A stretch of 64,000 bases of DNA from Thereva unica. Its lineage: Eukaryota; Arthropoda; Insecta; Diptera; Therevidae. A program made the position numbers and the translations under genes. Location of the stretch: contig OX465282.1 in the NCBI GenBank assembly GCA_949987705.1, positions 34,870,039-34,934,038 on the forward strand, given 5' to 3'. The stretch's first letter is position 1. Every line of letters starts with the position of its first letter. Positions 21,522 to 32,765 of the stretch are shown one piece after another. The notes under the pieces were generated by a model. That model was given only the letters and a program-made list of their open reading frames with translations, was not told the DNA's origin and ran no database searches.

Positions 21522-23994
21522 TGTAACTGTCGGGGATTGTTTGAGCTTATGCTCGAAGAAGGACTGAAGAGTCTCATTGCCACAAGGGGCCGCAAACAAA
21601 ATTACAAAAAAAAAGGAAAGGGAAGGGGTCACTAATGACCGAAAGTGTGGCTGGACGAGGTCCAAAGAAAGGGATATCGCCGAGGAAAACTTGTTTTGCC
21701 TCCACTACACCTGGTTGGGCACGTCTAGCGGTGCTCTAACTAGCTCGCCGGATGGGGGGGGTTCGTGGTGCACGGAGACAAGGAAGGGGCGACAGTTTAA
21801 ACAAACTAAACTTTACGTGCCACTAAGAACCAAATAAAAATCAAAAGGGGGCGATATGGGACCTGTCCGGGGCCATCGAGAGGGCTAAAGGGGATTCGGG
21901 GTCGCAGTCATGCGGTCGGACGCGATCGGGGTAGAATGCTGAAAAAAAAAGCTTAAATATAAAAGTACTTACATTTGGTACGTGAGGCACCCAGCCTCCC
22001 CACCGGTCACCACGTCCTTTCGTCTACCTACCGCCTACATGTTTAGGTAATTTTAAAAAAAGTAGGACAAGCAACAAAACAACCACACAATTCCATGCCG
22101 AGAAAGAAAAGAAGATTATTTAGTTATTTTTTCTGCCAAAAATTTTTATTCCTATCCTCAAATTTGCCATTCTTTTTGTTTCGCCTTTCTTATCTCTTTT
22201 CTTCACAATTATTATTCCAACGTATTTATTATATTTGCTTACATTGTTTTTCTTATCTTAATTAATATTGAGGATATCTTACAAGATACTTATCAAATTT
22301 TTCTTTTTACTTACTTTTACAGGCTCTATACACCTTCTTCGTCTAACTATCTGCGCAGATTAGAATTAGGCAACCACAAATCTCATTTCAATCGATTTAA
22401 TACATTTAAATATCCGTAAAAACTGGACCACACTTCAGTGGGTATAACAAAACAACTTGATATTACAAAAAAAATTAAACTTAACTCGAATTCCAGGTTA
22501 TTAGATTCTATTACTCACGCATAAGTACAACAATTTCTACTGATATGAAATAATAATAACAAAACTTAACTCAATTATGCCTCTTTCTTCAAACATAAAT
22601 AAATTCTTTTTTTTTTTTTCCTTTCCTTTTCTTTTATATTTTCCTTTTATTATTTTCTGTCTTATATATATACATATTTTGAATAAATTATTATATCCAA
22701 TTAATTGAACATATCCAAAAAGGATTTTAGTTTAACTTTCTTTGTCAAATATACATAGTACCACTTAAGATTTTTGTGATTACATATGCGTATATATATA
22801 CATTTTTTTTATTAAGGCATTTTACTAAATAAGGCTAGTTAAAAAAAATACATCAATTCCATTACCTTTCTTTTCTTTTCCTTCTGTCATTCAAAAAAAA
22901 ACAAACCCTGGTCGATTTCCTCTTCGTATTAAGGATATGTACTGAGCTTCCCTCATACTTCAAGATTAATTGCTAATTATTAAACTTTCGGCAATGTTAT
23001 CAACCTTTAATTAATTTTTTTTTCAAATTACTAATTATTTAAATGAAAAAACCTTTTTCTATCTTTTCTTTCTCGCAAAAGTCTTCACTAAAGCCAACGG
23101 CAAAGTGTCCTGCCTCCGCCATTTTTCTTTCTCTTTTTCTTTTTCATTATTGTTCAAATCCACACTTTGCTCTTTTTGTACTACAGAAACTGAGGATTCA
23201 CAGAACCAGAAATAAAACACTTGAGGTCAACCGAGAACGAGCACCATGAGCACCTTCGGCCTACCCAAACAACGATAAGAGAAAATTCGCTTCTGGCAAA
23301 TCAGTTGCACTTATTTTTTTCGGCATTTACTAAATGGTGGCGGATTCGCTGAATAATTCCACGGAAAACCCCAACTGAACTCGAATAATTCCAAAAAAAG
23401 AAGACCCGCAGTGCACGTCACAACTCCACAACCGCGTTTTTTTCTTTTCGAGACCCGACTCTCATGCCTGCTGCCTACTTAATGAATGAAAGACCGACGC
23501 CAGCAGCTCAAGCTTTTTCCTCCCACCACAGTTTCTTCACCAAAAATCGCGTTTACATGGAGCAATTCCTTATTGCCACCGTCTTTTATTCGGTCAATTG
23601 CGATTGCCCAAAAGAGGAATTATGAATAATTATAATGGAATGAGGGAATGGATTATTCGTTTTCCTGTTCCACCCATACCAAATAATTTTTGTGAAACGA
23701 TTTTTTGTGGTGGGATCCAGGTGTCGCGACCTGATTGGCTAAGTTATTAGACGCCGTCCGGAGCGTCCATGGGGAAAAATGTTGCGTGGGCAACAAATTG
23801 GTGGATAATTATTAGAAAAAGGAGATGAACCAAAAATAGGGAAATGAATGGGCCAAAAGGCACGAATAGAGGGATTCTTTAAAAAAAGGAATTCTTTAAT
23901 AAAACATTGCTTAGCAACGGCAATTTATGATGATTAATTTTTTTTCGTGAGAGATTTATTTGACTTGCGCCTTCGGACATTGCCGACCGTTACA
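21522..23994 (-). repeat. 3' LTR (minus sense) of the LARD, empty-site copy
   Basis: 2,473 bp with TG…CA ends. It reads continuously through the two positions where the other LTR carries a MITE and a SINE. Nothing in it looks coding; long C/T-rich tracts such as 22610-22660 occur. The frames at 21577 and 23043 are also present in the other LTR, or nearly so, because the DNA is duplicated, not because they are conserved genes. Confidence 0.9.
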
Positions 23995-26900
23995 ACGCGG
24001 ATACTCTAGACCGAACGAAGAGAAGGGAGAGAGGAGCCGAAAGACGAGGAGGCCTTTAGGTGTGGCTCGACCCATGACCCTGAGATGAAGAGTCTCATGC
24101 TTCCGACTGAGTTGCCGGGCAAAAAGATTTTCGTCTGTTGGAAGGCTGGTGACCAAAAAAAACGTGTGGCTCGACCCACGACCCTGAGATGCTCTCTATG
24201 AAGTAAGAAAATATGACGAGAGTTCATGACAACTAGTGCAAAAAATTTGGTCGGAGTGCTTTGATCCATTCAAATAATTTGGAGAGTGTTAGTGAGGGAA
24301 GGGAGAAAAGTGACATAGATTTTGGCTATTGTATAAAAATGACGTGGTCCATAGGGTACCCTCTGCGCGCGTTTGATTTCCATGGGAGGTATGATCTAGG
24401 GATTCGTCATCGAGGGACTAGGTAACACCTGTCCATACGATCAATCAACCCTAAATCATCCCACGCGAGTAGACTACAGGCTCACTGATTCAGCGTCATC
24501 ATCGCGGCCCTGAACCTAATGACCAATAGCCTCCTCCCGTCCATGAAAATCTACTCTGGCCTAGGGGAGAATGAAACTGGGAAGGGACGGGCTATGCAGG
24601 AGGACGTCACCACTTTCGGAGGTCACAGGCCGCATCTTACCCATGACCTCACCTGTCCGGACTACTCGACCCGAAGGAAGCAGTAGTAAAGGCCAGCATC
24701 CACGCGGACAGGCTGGTGCGAATTGGATGACCGAGAGGACCGTGTCTCGGGGAGTTGGTCTGGCAACCCCGGCTGGGCTACAACAAAAACCTTGACCCCA
24801 GACGATCGAAGGAAAAACAATGAGGAATGCCACCGCCAGGGAAGCTACCTAAGCGGATTAGCGGCATCCCTGTCAGTTGACCGGTGAAGCCGGCGAGATG
24901 CCTTATTAGGGCGACTCGGGTGAGGCTTCCGAATATCTCACTGAAATCCTAAGGTACTACCGAACTAAGAAAAGTGACAAGAGCTCATGAAGGCTAAATA
25001 AAAAGATTGGGGTGAATTATTTCAAATGAGTTTAATGGAGTGGCCCGTGAAGGGGAAAGAGTGAGCAAAATTACAATGAGAAAAGATTTTTCGTAAAAAA
25101 AGTACATATATGGATATAAAGGCAAAGAAAAACCTCGATCTTACAGGCTGAGCATGTAAAGCATTGAAGGAACTTCGGGTGTGTGCAGTTCTAAATTATG
25201 GAATTTATTGGCTTTAGTGACGAAGTTAAGCAGACGTAAAATTTATTAAAATTTATCAAAAGTGGGATTCAACCGACCAGGAGGTGTGGCTAGAGCTTAT
25301 GAAAGCTGAGTCTGAAAAAGATAATTAATTGATTTTGATCTATTAATTAAGTTGAGGCAAATCCCGAGCAAGGAACGAGGGAAGTTGCAACGAGGAAATA
25401 GAAAGAAGTAGTGAATGCCAAAAGGAGTTAATAGAAAACATGATGGAGAAAGCTAGTAGTTAAGGTAGTAGATAAAATTCAATGATTGCGTAGTTCTGAA
25501 AAAAATGAAGAAAACAAGCAAGGAGTAATCTTTACAAGTATATATTACTTAAGTGGACAGGAGTAAGCGATGAACAAACAAACAAAATTTTATAAGTATA
25601 AGTGAATGGGAAAAGATAAGAAAAAGACAACAGTGAAAAATAGGTAACCAAAACATTTCCAGACAACAAGGTATTAATCAAATAAAGATAGGCTTCAGGC
25701 CAAGTCAACCAAAAAGTTCTCTTAACCAAAGTATTTAGGGGATTAAATAATTAAATAAATGTTCTTCATTAAGAAAATAGAATCGAATTAATTCTGATAG
25801 TAAGTGATAAACTTCAGGCTACATAAAAGAAAAAGAAATTCCGTTATCCAAAGTATTTAGGAAATTACGAATAATTGAAAAGGTTTTTTTTTTTTTTTTG
25901 TAAAAAGATAAATGAAAATTAGAATTCATAGTATTAAAAGGTGGTGCAACACTGCAAAAAAATATACGAATTAATCACGCGAGACATAAATGGTCCACCT
26001 CAGGGAAGAGAATTTTCGCTTAGAACGGCATATAAAGGAGTTAAGAGAAAAGGTGTAGTCTCTGTTAGGTATTGGCAGCCGGACTGCCGCTCCACTGCGG
26101 GTCAGCAACACTGCCAAGACCAGGCAGGGAAGACGACAGAAGGACTACGACTGAACGGGATCTGATGGAACTTCGGGACAAACACAAACGCCACCAGGCA
26201 ACCAACGATCTGGCCAAGTGAACATCAGCCACTTGCAACCAGACCCCACCGGAACACACTACACTTGACCTTGTCACCAAGCCTGTCGCAAGGTCAGGCG
26301 ATATCACGCCTGCAACCCAGACGAGAGCAGACTCAATGACAAGGCGTCCATCAAACCATACTAAAATTGAAAAGAACAAAGAGGAGGTTCCATGGTCAGG
26401 ACTGACTCGCGCAGTGCCAAGCGCTACGCTTGTTAGCCAGACAGCGAAACAGACTGACGGGAACAAATCAAAAGCAGAGACTGCTGCTAGTAAAAGATCT
26501 ATAAATTGAAATGTTCAAGAAGAACGAATGTAAAAAGTGAAGACATGGAAATAATTAAAGGCTGAGGCACTGCAGCAGGCACCTTCGCCTGCGAAAATTT
26601 CTCTAACCAGGGTATCAAAACAATGAAAGGACCTTGCCTCAAAAAGGGGGGGAGCTGGTCTGGCAGCCCCATTACAAACAAATATATAAACCTGTGAAGC
26701 CCTGGCCCCAGACGACCAAGGAAGAACAAAGAGGTGTGCCACCGCGAGGAAAGACTAAGCGGCTTAAGGCACCCTATCAGTTAACCGGTGAAGCCGGCGA
26801 GATGCCTTCTTAGGGCTACTCACTTTGGTCTAGCAAGCACTGCAGACATGAAACCTTGACTTAAGATGACCAAGGAAAAACAAGGAGGTGTACCACCGCC

Positions 26901-28041
26901 AGAGAAGCTATTTAGCCACCTAAGCGGATTAACGGCACCCTATCAGTTAACCGGTGAAGCCGGCGAGATGCCTTCTTAGGGCTACTCACTTTAAAGTAGA
27001 CAAACAAGAGCATGGTTCCCAGCGGAGAGGTCGCATACCTCCCAACACTTTCAGTACTTACCAGCTTTGAGTCACCCGAGAAGAGTGGCAAGCACCATTC
27101 CCCTCGACCGACTCTACATTTTTCAGCATCCATCCCCGCTCGCAGCAACTCGCATGACTGGGACGAAGATAAGAAGAAGGAGTTTAGAAGCTTCCATTGA
27201 ATTTAATGATCCCTGATTGGCAGCCACGACGGATCAGTAACGACGACGACACGACTGAAATTCCGGAAGACTGTTCAATCAGAGAATCCATACGGGACCG
27301 CATTAATGGAAGGACGGCCGACTTACCGCGCTGGCAGGCAGTATACTGCCTGTTACCAGGATCAATGCAAGCCGAGCGCCTCCCCATTAACTTGACCATA
27401 CTAAAGAGGGAAAGGTAAACACAGAAAAATGAGCGATATTGCTTCGTCCATGGAAGAGACAACCAGCTGTTGATACCTCCGCGCAAGCCATGTGAACATC
27501 AGCCACATGCAGCCAGACAAGCAAAAGGCCCCTCACTGATTGCCCCACAAGAGTTGTCGCACTAGCAAGCGAAGGCGCTTGGTACTAGGATCAGACCAAC
27601 TCACATGAACGAACAAGGTAAAAAAATTGGAAGCTGCCGCAAAAAGAAGTTATTGAACCATACGTTCAGAGAAAATGAAATAAGAGTTATGAGCCGTTAA
27701 GGCTAAGCGGAAAAGAAACAGCTGTAGGGGCGATGATACCGCGGCAGGTACCAAAACCCATACCCACATGACCGGAGGGACTTGGACTAAGAAGGGGAAC
27801 TAACATTGAAGAAGGAAGTCCACTACCGGTCTCTCTCGATGGCCGATGCCACAGAAAAAGGACTAAAATATCGGTCTTACAAATGGAAAGACTACAGAAT
27901 AATAAAGAAACATAACTCGGAAAGAGACACCTTCCAAAAGGAAGAAGAAAATCAAAATTGCCGAATGAAAAAGGTAAAGTCAACAAGTGACTAACAGACA
28001 TAACCGAGTTAAGAATATAGACTAGAAGGAACTAGCCTTCG
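23995..28041 (-). other. Interior of the LARD, non-coding with repeated motifs
   Basis: No gag, protease, RT or integrase motif in any frame; the longest open frame (26065-26466, minus) has no recognisable fold. The interior is less AT-rich than its LTRs. A unit with GACCAAGGAA.AACAA, CACCGC, AAGCGG.TTA, CAGTTAACCGGTGAAGCC and GGCGAGATGCCTT occurs three times (about 24755-24917, 26650-26821, 26822-26991). A shorter motif, GTGTGGCTCGACCCA.GACC, occurs at about 24060 and 24165, and CATCAGCCAC.TGCA.CCAGAC at about 26223 and 27496. A packaging or splicing role is possible but unproven. Confidence 0.7.
24755..26991. repeat. Threefold repeat unit of the LARD interior
   Basis: Units of about 165-175 bp: one at 24755-24917 and two in tandem at 26650-26991. 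The strongest shared block is CCGGTGAAGCCGGCGAGATG, which contains a short palindrome (CCGG.GAAGCCGG). Within the tandem pair the last 60 bp are identical by eye, suggesting recent duplication or correction. Confidence 0.8.
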
Positions 28042-28051
28042 TTGGGCGCCA
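28042..28051 (-). promoter_or_regulatory. Primer binding site of the LARD, tRNA-Lys type
   Basis: Minus-strand TGGCGCCCAACG starts two bases inside the LTR ending CAGTTACA. It pairs with the 3' end of tRNA-Lys (…CGTTGGGCGCCA). This fixes the orientation of the element. A clear polypurine tract at the other boundary (right of 23994) is not seen. Confidence 0.8.
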
Positions 28052-28082
28052 TTTGTAACTGTCGGGGATTGTTTGAGCTTAT

Positions 28083-28331
28083 CGTGGTTGTCAAATGAAT
28101 ATCTGCTATGTGCAAAAAGTATAATTTTGAGATATTGAAGAAAAAACGTAATATTTTATATCTGGCTGATGCACATAGCATCTTTTTTTACCGACTGCTG
28201 TTCACCGTAAAATGCTTAGATTGACATAGAAGTCTTTTTATACGATAGTTTGGTTAGTAAACTATTCATAATGGTCAAAATGTCGAAATCGCCAAAAAGT
28301 GCACATAGCAGATATTCATTTGACAACGACG
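28083..28331. mobile_element. 249-bp MITE in the LARD LTR
   Basis: Inverted ends of about 31 bp with one mismatch (CGTGGTTGTCAAATGAATAT… and CGTCGTTGTCAAATGAATAT…). TTAT on each side (28079-28082, 28332-28335) is single in the other LTR (21547-21550 region), so the 4-bp duplication is proven by an empty site. No coding capacity; superfamily unclear. Confidence 0.88.
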
Positions 28332-29888
28332 TTATGCTCGAAGAAGGACTGAAGAGTCTCATTGCCACAAGGGGCCGCAAACAAAATTACAAAAAAAAGG
28401 AAAGGGAAGGGGTCACTAATGACCGAAAGTGTGGCTGGACGAGGTCCAAAGAAAGGGATATCGCCGAGGAAAACTTGTTTTGCCTCCACTACACCTGGTT
28501 GGGCACGTCTAGCGGTGCTCTAACTAGCTCGCCGGATGGGGGGGGTTCGTGGTGCACGGAGACAAGGAAGGGGCGACAGTTTAAACAAACTAAACTTTAC
28601 GTGCCACTAAGAACCAAATAAAAATCAAAAGGGGGCGATATGGGACCTGTCCGGGGCCATCGAGAGGGCTAAAGGGGATTCGGGGTCGCAGTCATGCGGT
28701 CGGACGCGATCGGGGTAGAATGCTGAAAAAAAAAGCTTAAATATAAAAGTACTTACATTTGGTACGTGAGGCACCCAGCCTCCCCACCGGTCACCACGTC
28801 CTTTCGTCTACCTACCGCCTACATGTTTAGGTAATTTTAAAAAAAGTAGGACAAGCAACAAAACAACCACACAATTCCATGCCGAGAAAGAAAAGAAGAT
28901 TATTTAGTTATTTTTTCTGCCAAAAATTTTTATTCCTATCCTCAAATTTGCCATTCTTTTTGTTTCGCCTTTCTTATCTCTTTTCTTCACAATTATTATT
29001 CCAACGTATTTATTATATTTGCTTACATTGTTTTTCTTATCTTAATTAATATTGAGGATATCTTACAAGATACTTATCAAATTTTTCTTTTTACTTACTT
29101 TTACAGGCTCTATACACCTTCTTCGTCTAACTATCTGCGCAGATTAGAATTAGGCAACCACAAATCTCATTTCAATCGATTTAATACATTTAAATATCCG
29201 TAAAAACTGGACCACACTTCAGTGGGTATAACAAAACAACTTGATATTACAAAAAAAATTAAACTTAACTCGAATTCCAGGTTATGAGATTCTATTACTC
29301 ACGCATAAGTACAACAATTTCTACTGATATGAAATAATAATAACAAAACTTAACTCAATTATGCCTCTTTCTTCAAACATAAATAAATTCTTTTTTTTTT
29401 TTTCCTTTCCTTTTCTTTTATATTTTCCTTTTATTATTTTCTGTCTTATATATATACATATTTTGAATAAATTATTATATCCAATTAATTGAACATATCC
29501 AAAAAGGATTTTAGTTTAACTTTCTTTGTCAAATATACATAGTACCACTTAAGATTTTTGTGATTACATATGCGTATATATATACATTTTTTTTATTAAG
29601 GCATTTTACTAAATAAGGCTAGTTAAAAAAAATACATCAATTCCATTACCTTTCTTTTCTTTTCCTTCTGTCATTCAAAAAAAAACAAACCCTGGTCGAT
29701 TTCCTCTTCGTATTAAGGATATGTACTGAGCTTCCCTCATACTTCAAGATTAATTGCTAATTATTAAACTTTCGGCAATGTTATCAACCTTTAATTAATT
29801 TTTTTTTCAAATTACTAATTATTTAAATGAAAAAACCTTTTTCTATCTTTTCTTTCTCGCAAAAGTCTTCACTAAAGCCAACGGCAAA

Positions 29889-30383
29889 GGGGCCTCGGTA
29901 GTCTAGGGGTAAGGCGCCTGACTACTATCCCAAGAGGTCCCGGGTTCGAATCCCGGTGGTGCCACGGTCCTAGCCTTTCCCAATTTCCCGCCTACATAAC
30001 TTTCCTTCTTTCTTCTTCCCTCTTTACATTCCTGATTCCTCCTGTCATAGCCTTCACTAGTTCTCTTCCACGCTCCACCAAGCGCATGCCATCGGTTGGT
30101 TGAAGAGATTCAACTCGTTTCAGGAGGCATAACACTCCAGCGAGTTGTTCTCGATGCCCCGATGTCAGAGTCGCAAAATGGTTGAGAGTTGGTGGAATAA
30201 AAATATCGCAGTCAGGTTGTGACAGTTCCTTCCTCTCTTCTTTCTCTCTCTCTTCTCTCTATCTTCCGGCTAGAGCTGCTGTTCGACGGTGTATATGGAA
30301 AAAAATAGATTGTCGACAGTACAAAGGGACTTTCCCTAAGCCTCTAGTCTGCCACATAAAAAAAAAAAAAAAAAAAAAAAAAA
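29889..30383 (+). mobile_element. tRNA-derived SINE, copy 1 (495 bp)
   Basis: The head resembles a tRNA gene (GGGGCCTCGGTAGTCTAGGG… closing …GGTGGTGCCAC), with an RNA polymerase III A box around 29898-29908 and a consensus B box GGTTCGAATCC at 29943-29953. A body of about 390 bp follows, then a poly-A tail (30361-30383). The other LTR lacks it, giving a clean empty site (…GGCAAA|GTGTCC… at about 23098). It depends on a LINE for retrotransposition; the partner is not identified. Same family as 62418-62861. Confidence 0.88.
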
Positions 30384-31273
30384 GTGTCCTGCCTCCGCCA
30401 TTTTTCTTTCTCTTTTTCTTTTTCATTATTGTTCAAATCCACACTTTGCTCTTTTTGTACTACAGAAACTGAGGATTCACAGAACCAGAAATAAAACACT
30501 TGAGGTCAACCGAGAACGAGCACCATGAGCACCTTCGGCCTACCCAAACAACGATAAGAGAAAATTCGCTTCTGGCAAATCAGTTGCACTTATTTTTTTC
30601 GGCATTTACTAAATGGTGGCGGATTCGCTGAATAATTCCACGGAAAACCCCAACTGAACTCGAATAATTCCAAAAAAAGAAGACCCGCAGTGCACGTCAC
30701 AACTCCACAACCGCGTTTTTTTCTTTTCGAGACCCGACTCTCATGCCTGCTGCCTACTTAATGAATGAAAGACCGACGCCAGCAGCTCAAGCTTTTTCCT
30801 CCCACCACAGTTTCTTCACCAAAAATCGCGTTTACATGGAGCAATTCCTTATTGCCACCGTCTTTTATTCGGTCAATTGCGATTGCCCAAAAGAGGAATT
30901 ATGAATAATTATAATGGAATGAGGGAATGGATTATTCGTTTTCCTGTTCCACCCATACCAAATAATTTTTGTGAAACGATTTTTTGTGGTGGGATCCAGG
31001 TGTCGCGACCTGATTGGCTAAGTTATTAGACGCCGTCCGGAGCGTCCATGGGGAAAAATGTTGCGTGGGCAACAAATTGGTGGATAATTATTAGAAAAAG
31101 GAGATGAACCAAAAATAGGGAAATGAATGGGCCAAAAGGCACGAATAGAGGGATTCTTTAAAAAAAGGAATTCTTTAATAAAACATTGCTTAGCAACGGC
31201 AATTTATGATGATTAATTTTTTTTCGTGAGAGATTTATTTGACTTGCGCCTTCGGACATTGCCGACCGTTACA

Positions 31274-31485
31274 ATCAGCTAAAACAATTTTTTTAATGAC
31301 ATTTTTTAGTATGATATTACATATTATATATAAAGATTTGTCTTATGATATAAACAATACAAAGCTTACCAGAAATTAAATATTAGCGCACAAGTAAACA
31401 TTAAAAGAAAAAATAGAACATTTATATTGAATTTTTAAAAAACACAATCACATTTTAAACTAAATATTATTTTATTTCCATGATT
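31274..31485. other. AT-rich spacer
   Basis: Very AT-rich DNA between the LARD and the next LINE. Nothing recognised. Confidence 0.5.
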
Positions 31486-31489
31486 TGTT

Positions 31490-32765
31490 TGGTCACGGGC
31501 AGAGCAACGTTATCAAAGGAGAACCGTAAACTGTATATGAAGAAAGAGTTAAAGAATTTCAAAAGATCCCCTACAGCGGAAAATGCAATTTTATATCGCA
31601 GAGTCAATGCAGAAATTCGCAGAATAATCGCAGGAGAAAAGCGCAAGGCGTGGGAAAATTTCCTCGACGGTATAAATCCCAATAGCTCAGTCCAAGAAAA
31701 CTGGCGCAATATCAGAGCGGTATTTGGAAACCGAAAAAGAACCAGCATCTCCGCACTGAAGCCAATCATAGCCAATCAGGAATCAGCTCGCTAACTATGC
31801 CAGCGCAGTTCCAAGTCCGTCAGGCCAAGACGAAAGAACAACACTTGAGCAACTGGAAACCCTCCGGAACCGACCCCCCTCCCCTCTAGATGAACATATA
31901 ACCTTAACAGAAATCCAAAATGTATTGGATTCTTACAAAGGTTCTACGCCGGGCCTAGATAAAATAACCTATGGTATGATGAAAAATGCCCCATCAAACT
32001 ACCTACTCAGGCTAACCAGGCTCTTCAATATGGTGCTGAGCTCGGGTACCTTTCCACAGGCCTGGAAACTAGCAGAGATCCGCCCCATCCCTAAAGTACC
32101 GAACAAAATCATTTGTCCCACCCAAATCAGACCAATTTCCCTTTTATCCACATCGTCTAAGATCCTAGATTTTAAGCAACAGATTAAACTGGCTCCTAGA
32201 ACAAATGCTTCCAGAAGAAATTGCGAGCTACAGACCGGGAAGAGGAACACAATCACTCCTGCAGGAAATGGAGCACAATATCGCCTGTGCTATCGGAAGA
32301 AGACAACACAGCATATTACTCTCGGCAGATCTGGAAAAAGCTTACGACAAACTCCAAGGAAATGCGGTCGACCAGCAACTTACTGAATGGAACGCAGGCT
32401 ACAACTTTATACGAACCATAAAAACGTACCTTTCAGATCGCAAAATCATGGTCAAAAACAAAGGCTTTTGCTCCAACGTCTTGACATTGGCAAATGGAAC
32501 ACCACCAGGCTCGCCTTTATCGGTTACTTTATTTAATGCATACATATACAAGCTCTCCTCCACTCTGTCAGTAATACCCAATCTCAAATTTCATATATAC
32601 GCCGACAACGTAGTACTTTACTCTTCCGGCAATATACACTCGGTCGAAAACACCCTACAATCAGCACTTGATGCATTGAAAACATTGTGCCAATCAACCG
32701 GCGGAATCATATCAGAGGACAAGCTAGAAGCTCTGCACGTCTGCAGGAAGCAACAACCACCCTAA
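31490..32765 (+). pseudogene. Reverse transcriptase of the I-group LINE
   Basis: Linker reads RRVNAEIRRIIAGEKRKAWE, then (from 31925) STPGLDKITYGMMKNAP, AEIRPIPKVPN and IRPISLLSTSSKIL. After a frameshift it reads EIASYRPGRGTQSLL, LLSADLEKAYDKL (catalytic D), NGTPPGSPLSVTLFNAYIY and FHIYADNVVLYSS. The catalytic YADD has become YADN, which removes one metal-binding aspartate. Breaks at about 31795 and 32190. Inactive. Confidence 0.83.

Larger units (their letters stand above)
21522..31273 (-). mobile_element. LARD-like non-autonomous LTR retrotransposon, 9.75 kb
   Basis: Two near identical direct repeats of about 2.47 kb (21522-23994 and 28054-31273, the second enlarged by a MITE and a SINE) start TGTAACTGTCGGGGATTG and end GACCGTTACA. 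They are flanked by ATCA on both sides (21518-21521, 31274-31277), a 4-bp target duplication. The 4.06-kb interior has no gag or pol. On the minus strand the sequence just inside the right LTR is TGGCGCCCAACG, a tRNA-Lys primer site, so the element is transcribed leftwards. Long LTRs with a tRNA-Lys primer recall the Ulysses/Osvaldo group of flies; that relationship is inference. Confidence 0.88.
28054..31273 (-). repeat. 5' LTR (minus sense) of the LARD, with two insertions
   Basis: Same sequence as 21522-23994 apart from rare substitutions (for example GGTTATGAG at 29281 against GGTTATTAG at 22497) and two blocks absent from the other copy: a MITE (28083-28331) and a SINE (29889-30383). Both must have arrived after the LARD. 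Confidence 0.9.

Noticed and set aside
21577..21837. Protein-coding gene conserved between 21577 and 28250 because the same protein appears twice
   Set aside because: Both lie in the two LTRs of one element, so the identity is due to DNA duplication; no domain or start context supports coding.
26065..26466. 133-codon minus-strand frame in the LARD interior as a possible gag
   Set aside because: No zinc knuckle, no capsid motif and a composition typical of antisense GC-rich DNA.
29889..29964. A functional tRNA gene
   Set aside because: A and B boxes are good, but the sequence runs into a long body and poly-A, is missing from the sister LTR, and recurs at 62418-62861. It is a SINE head.
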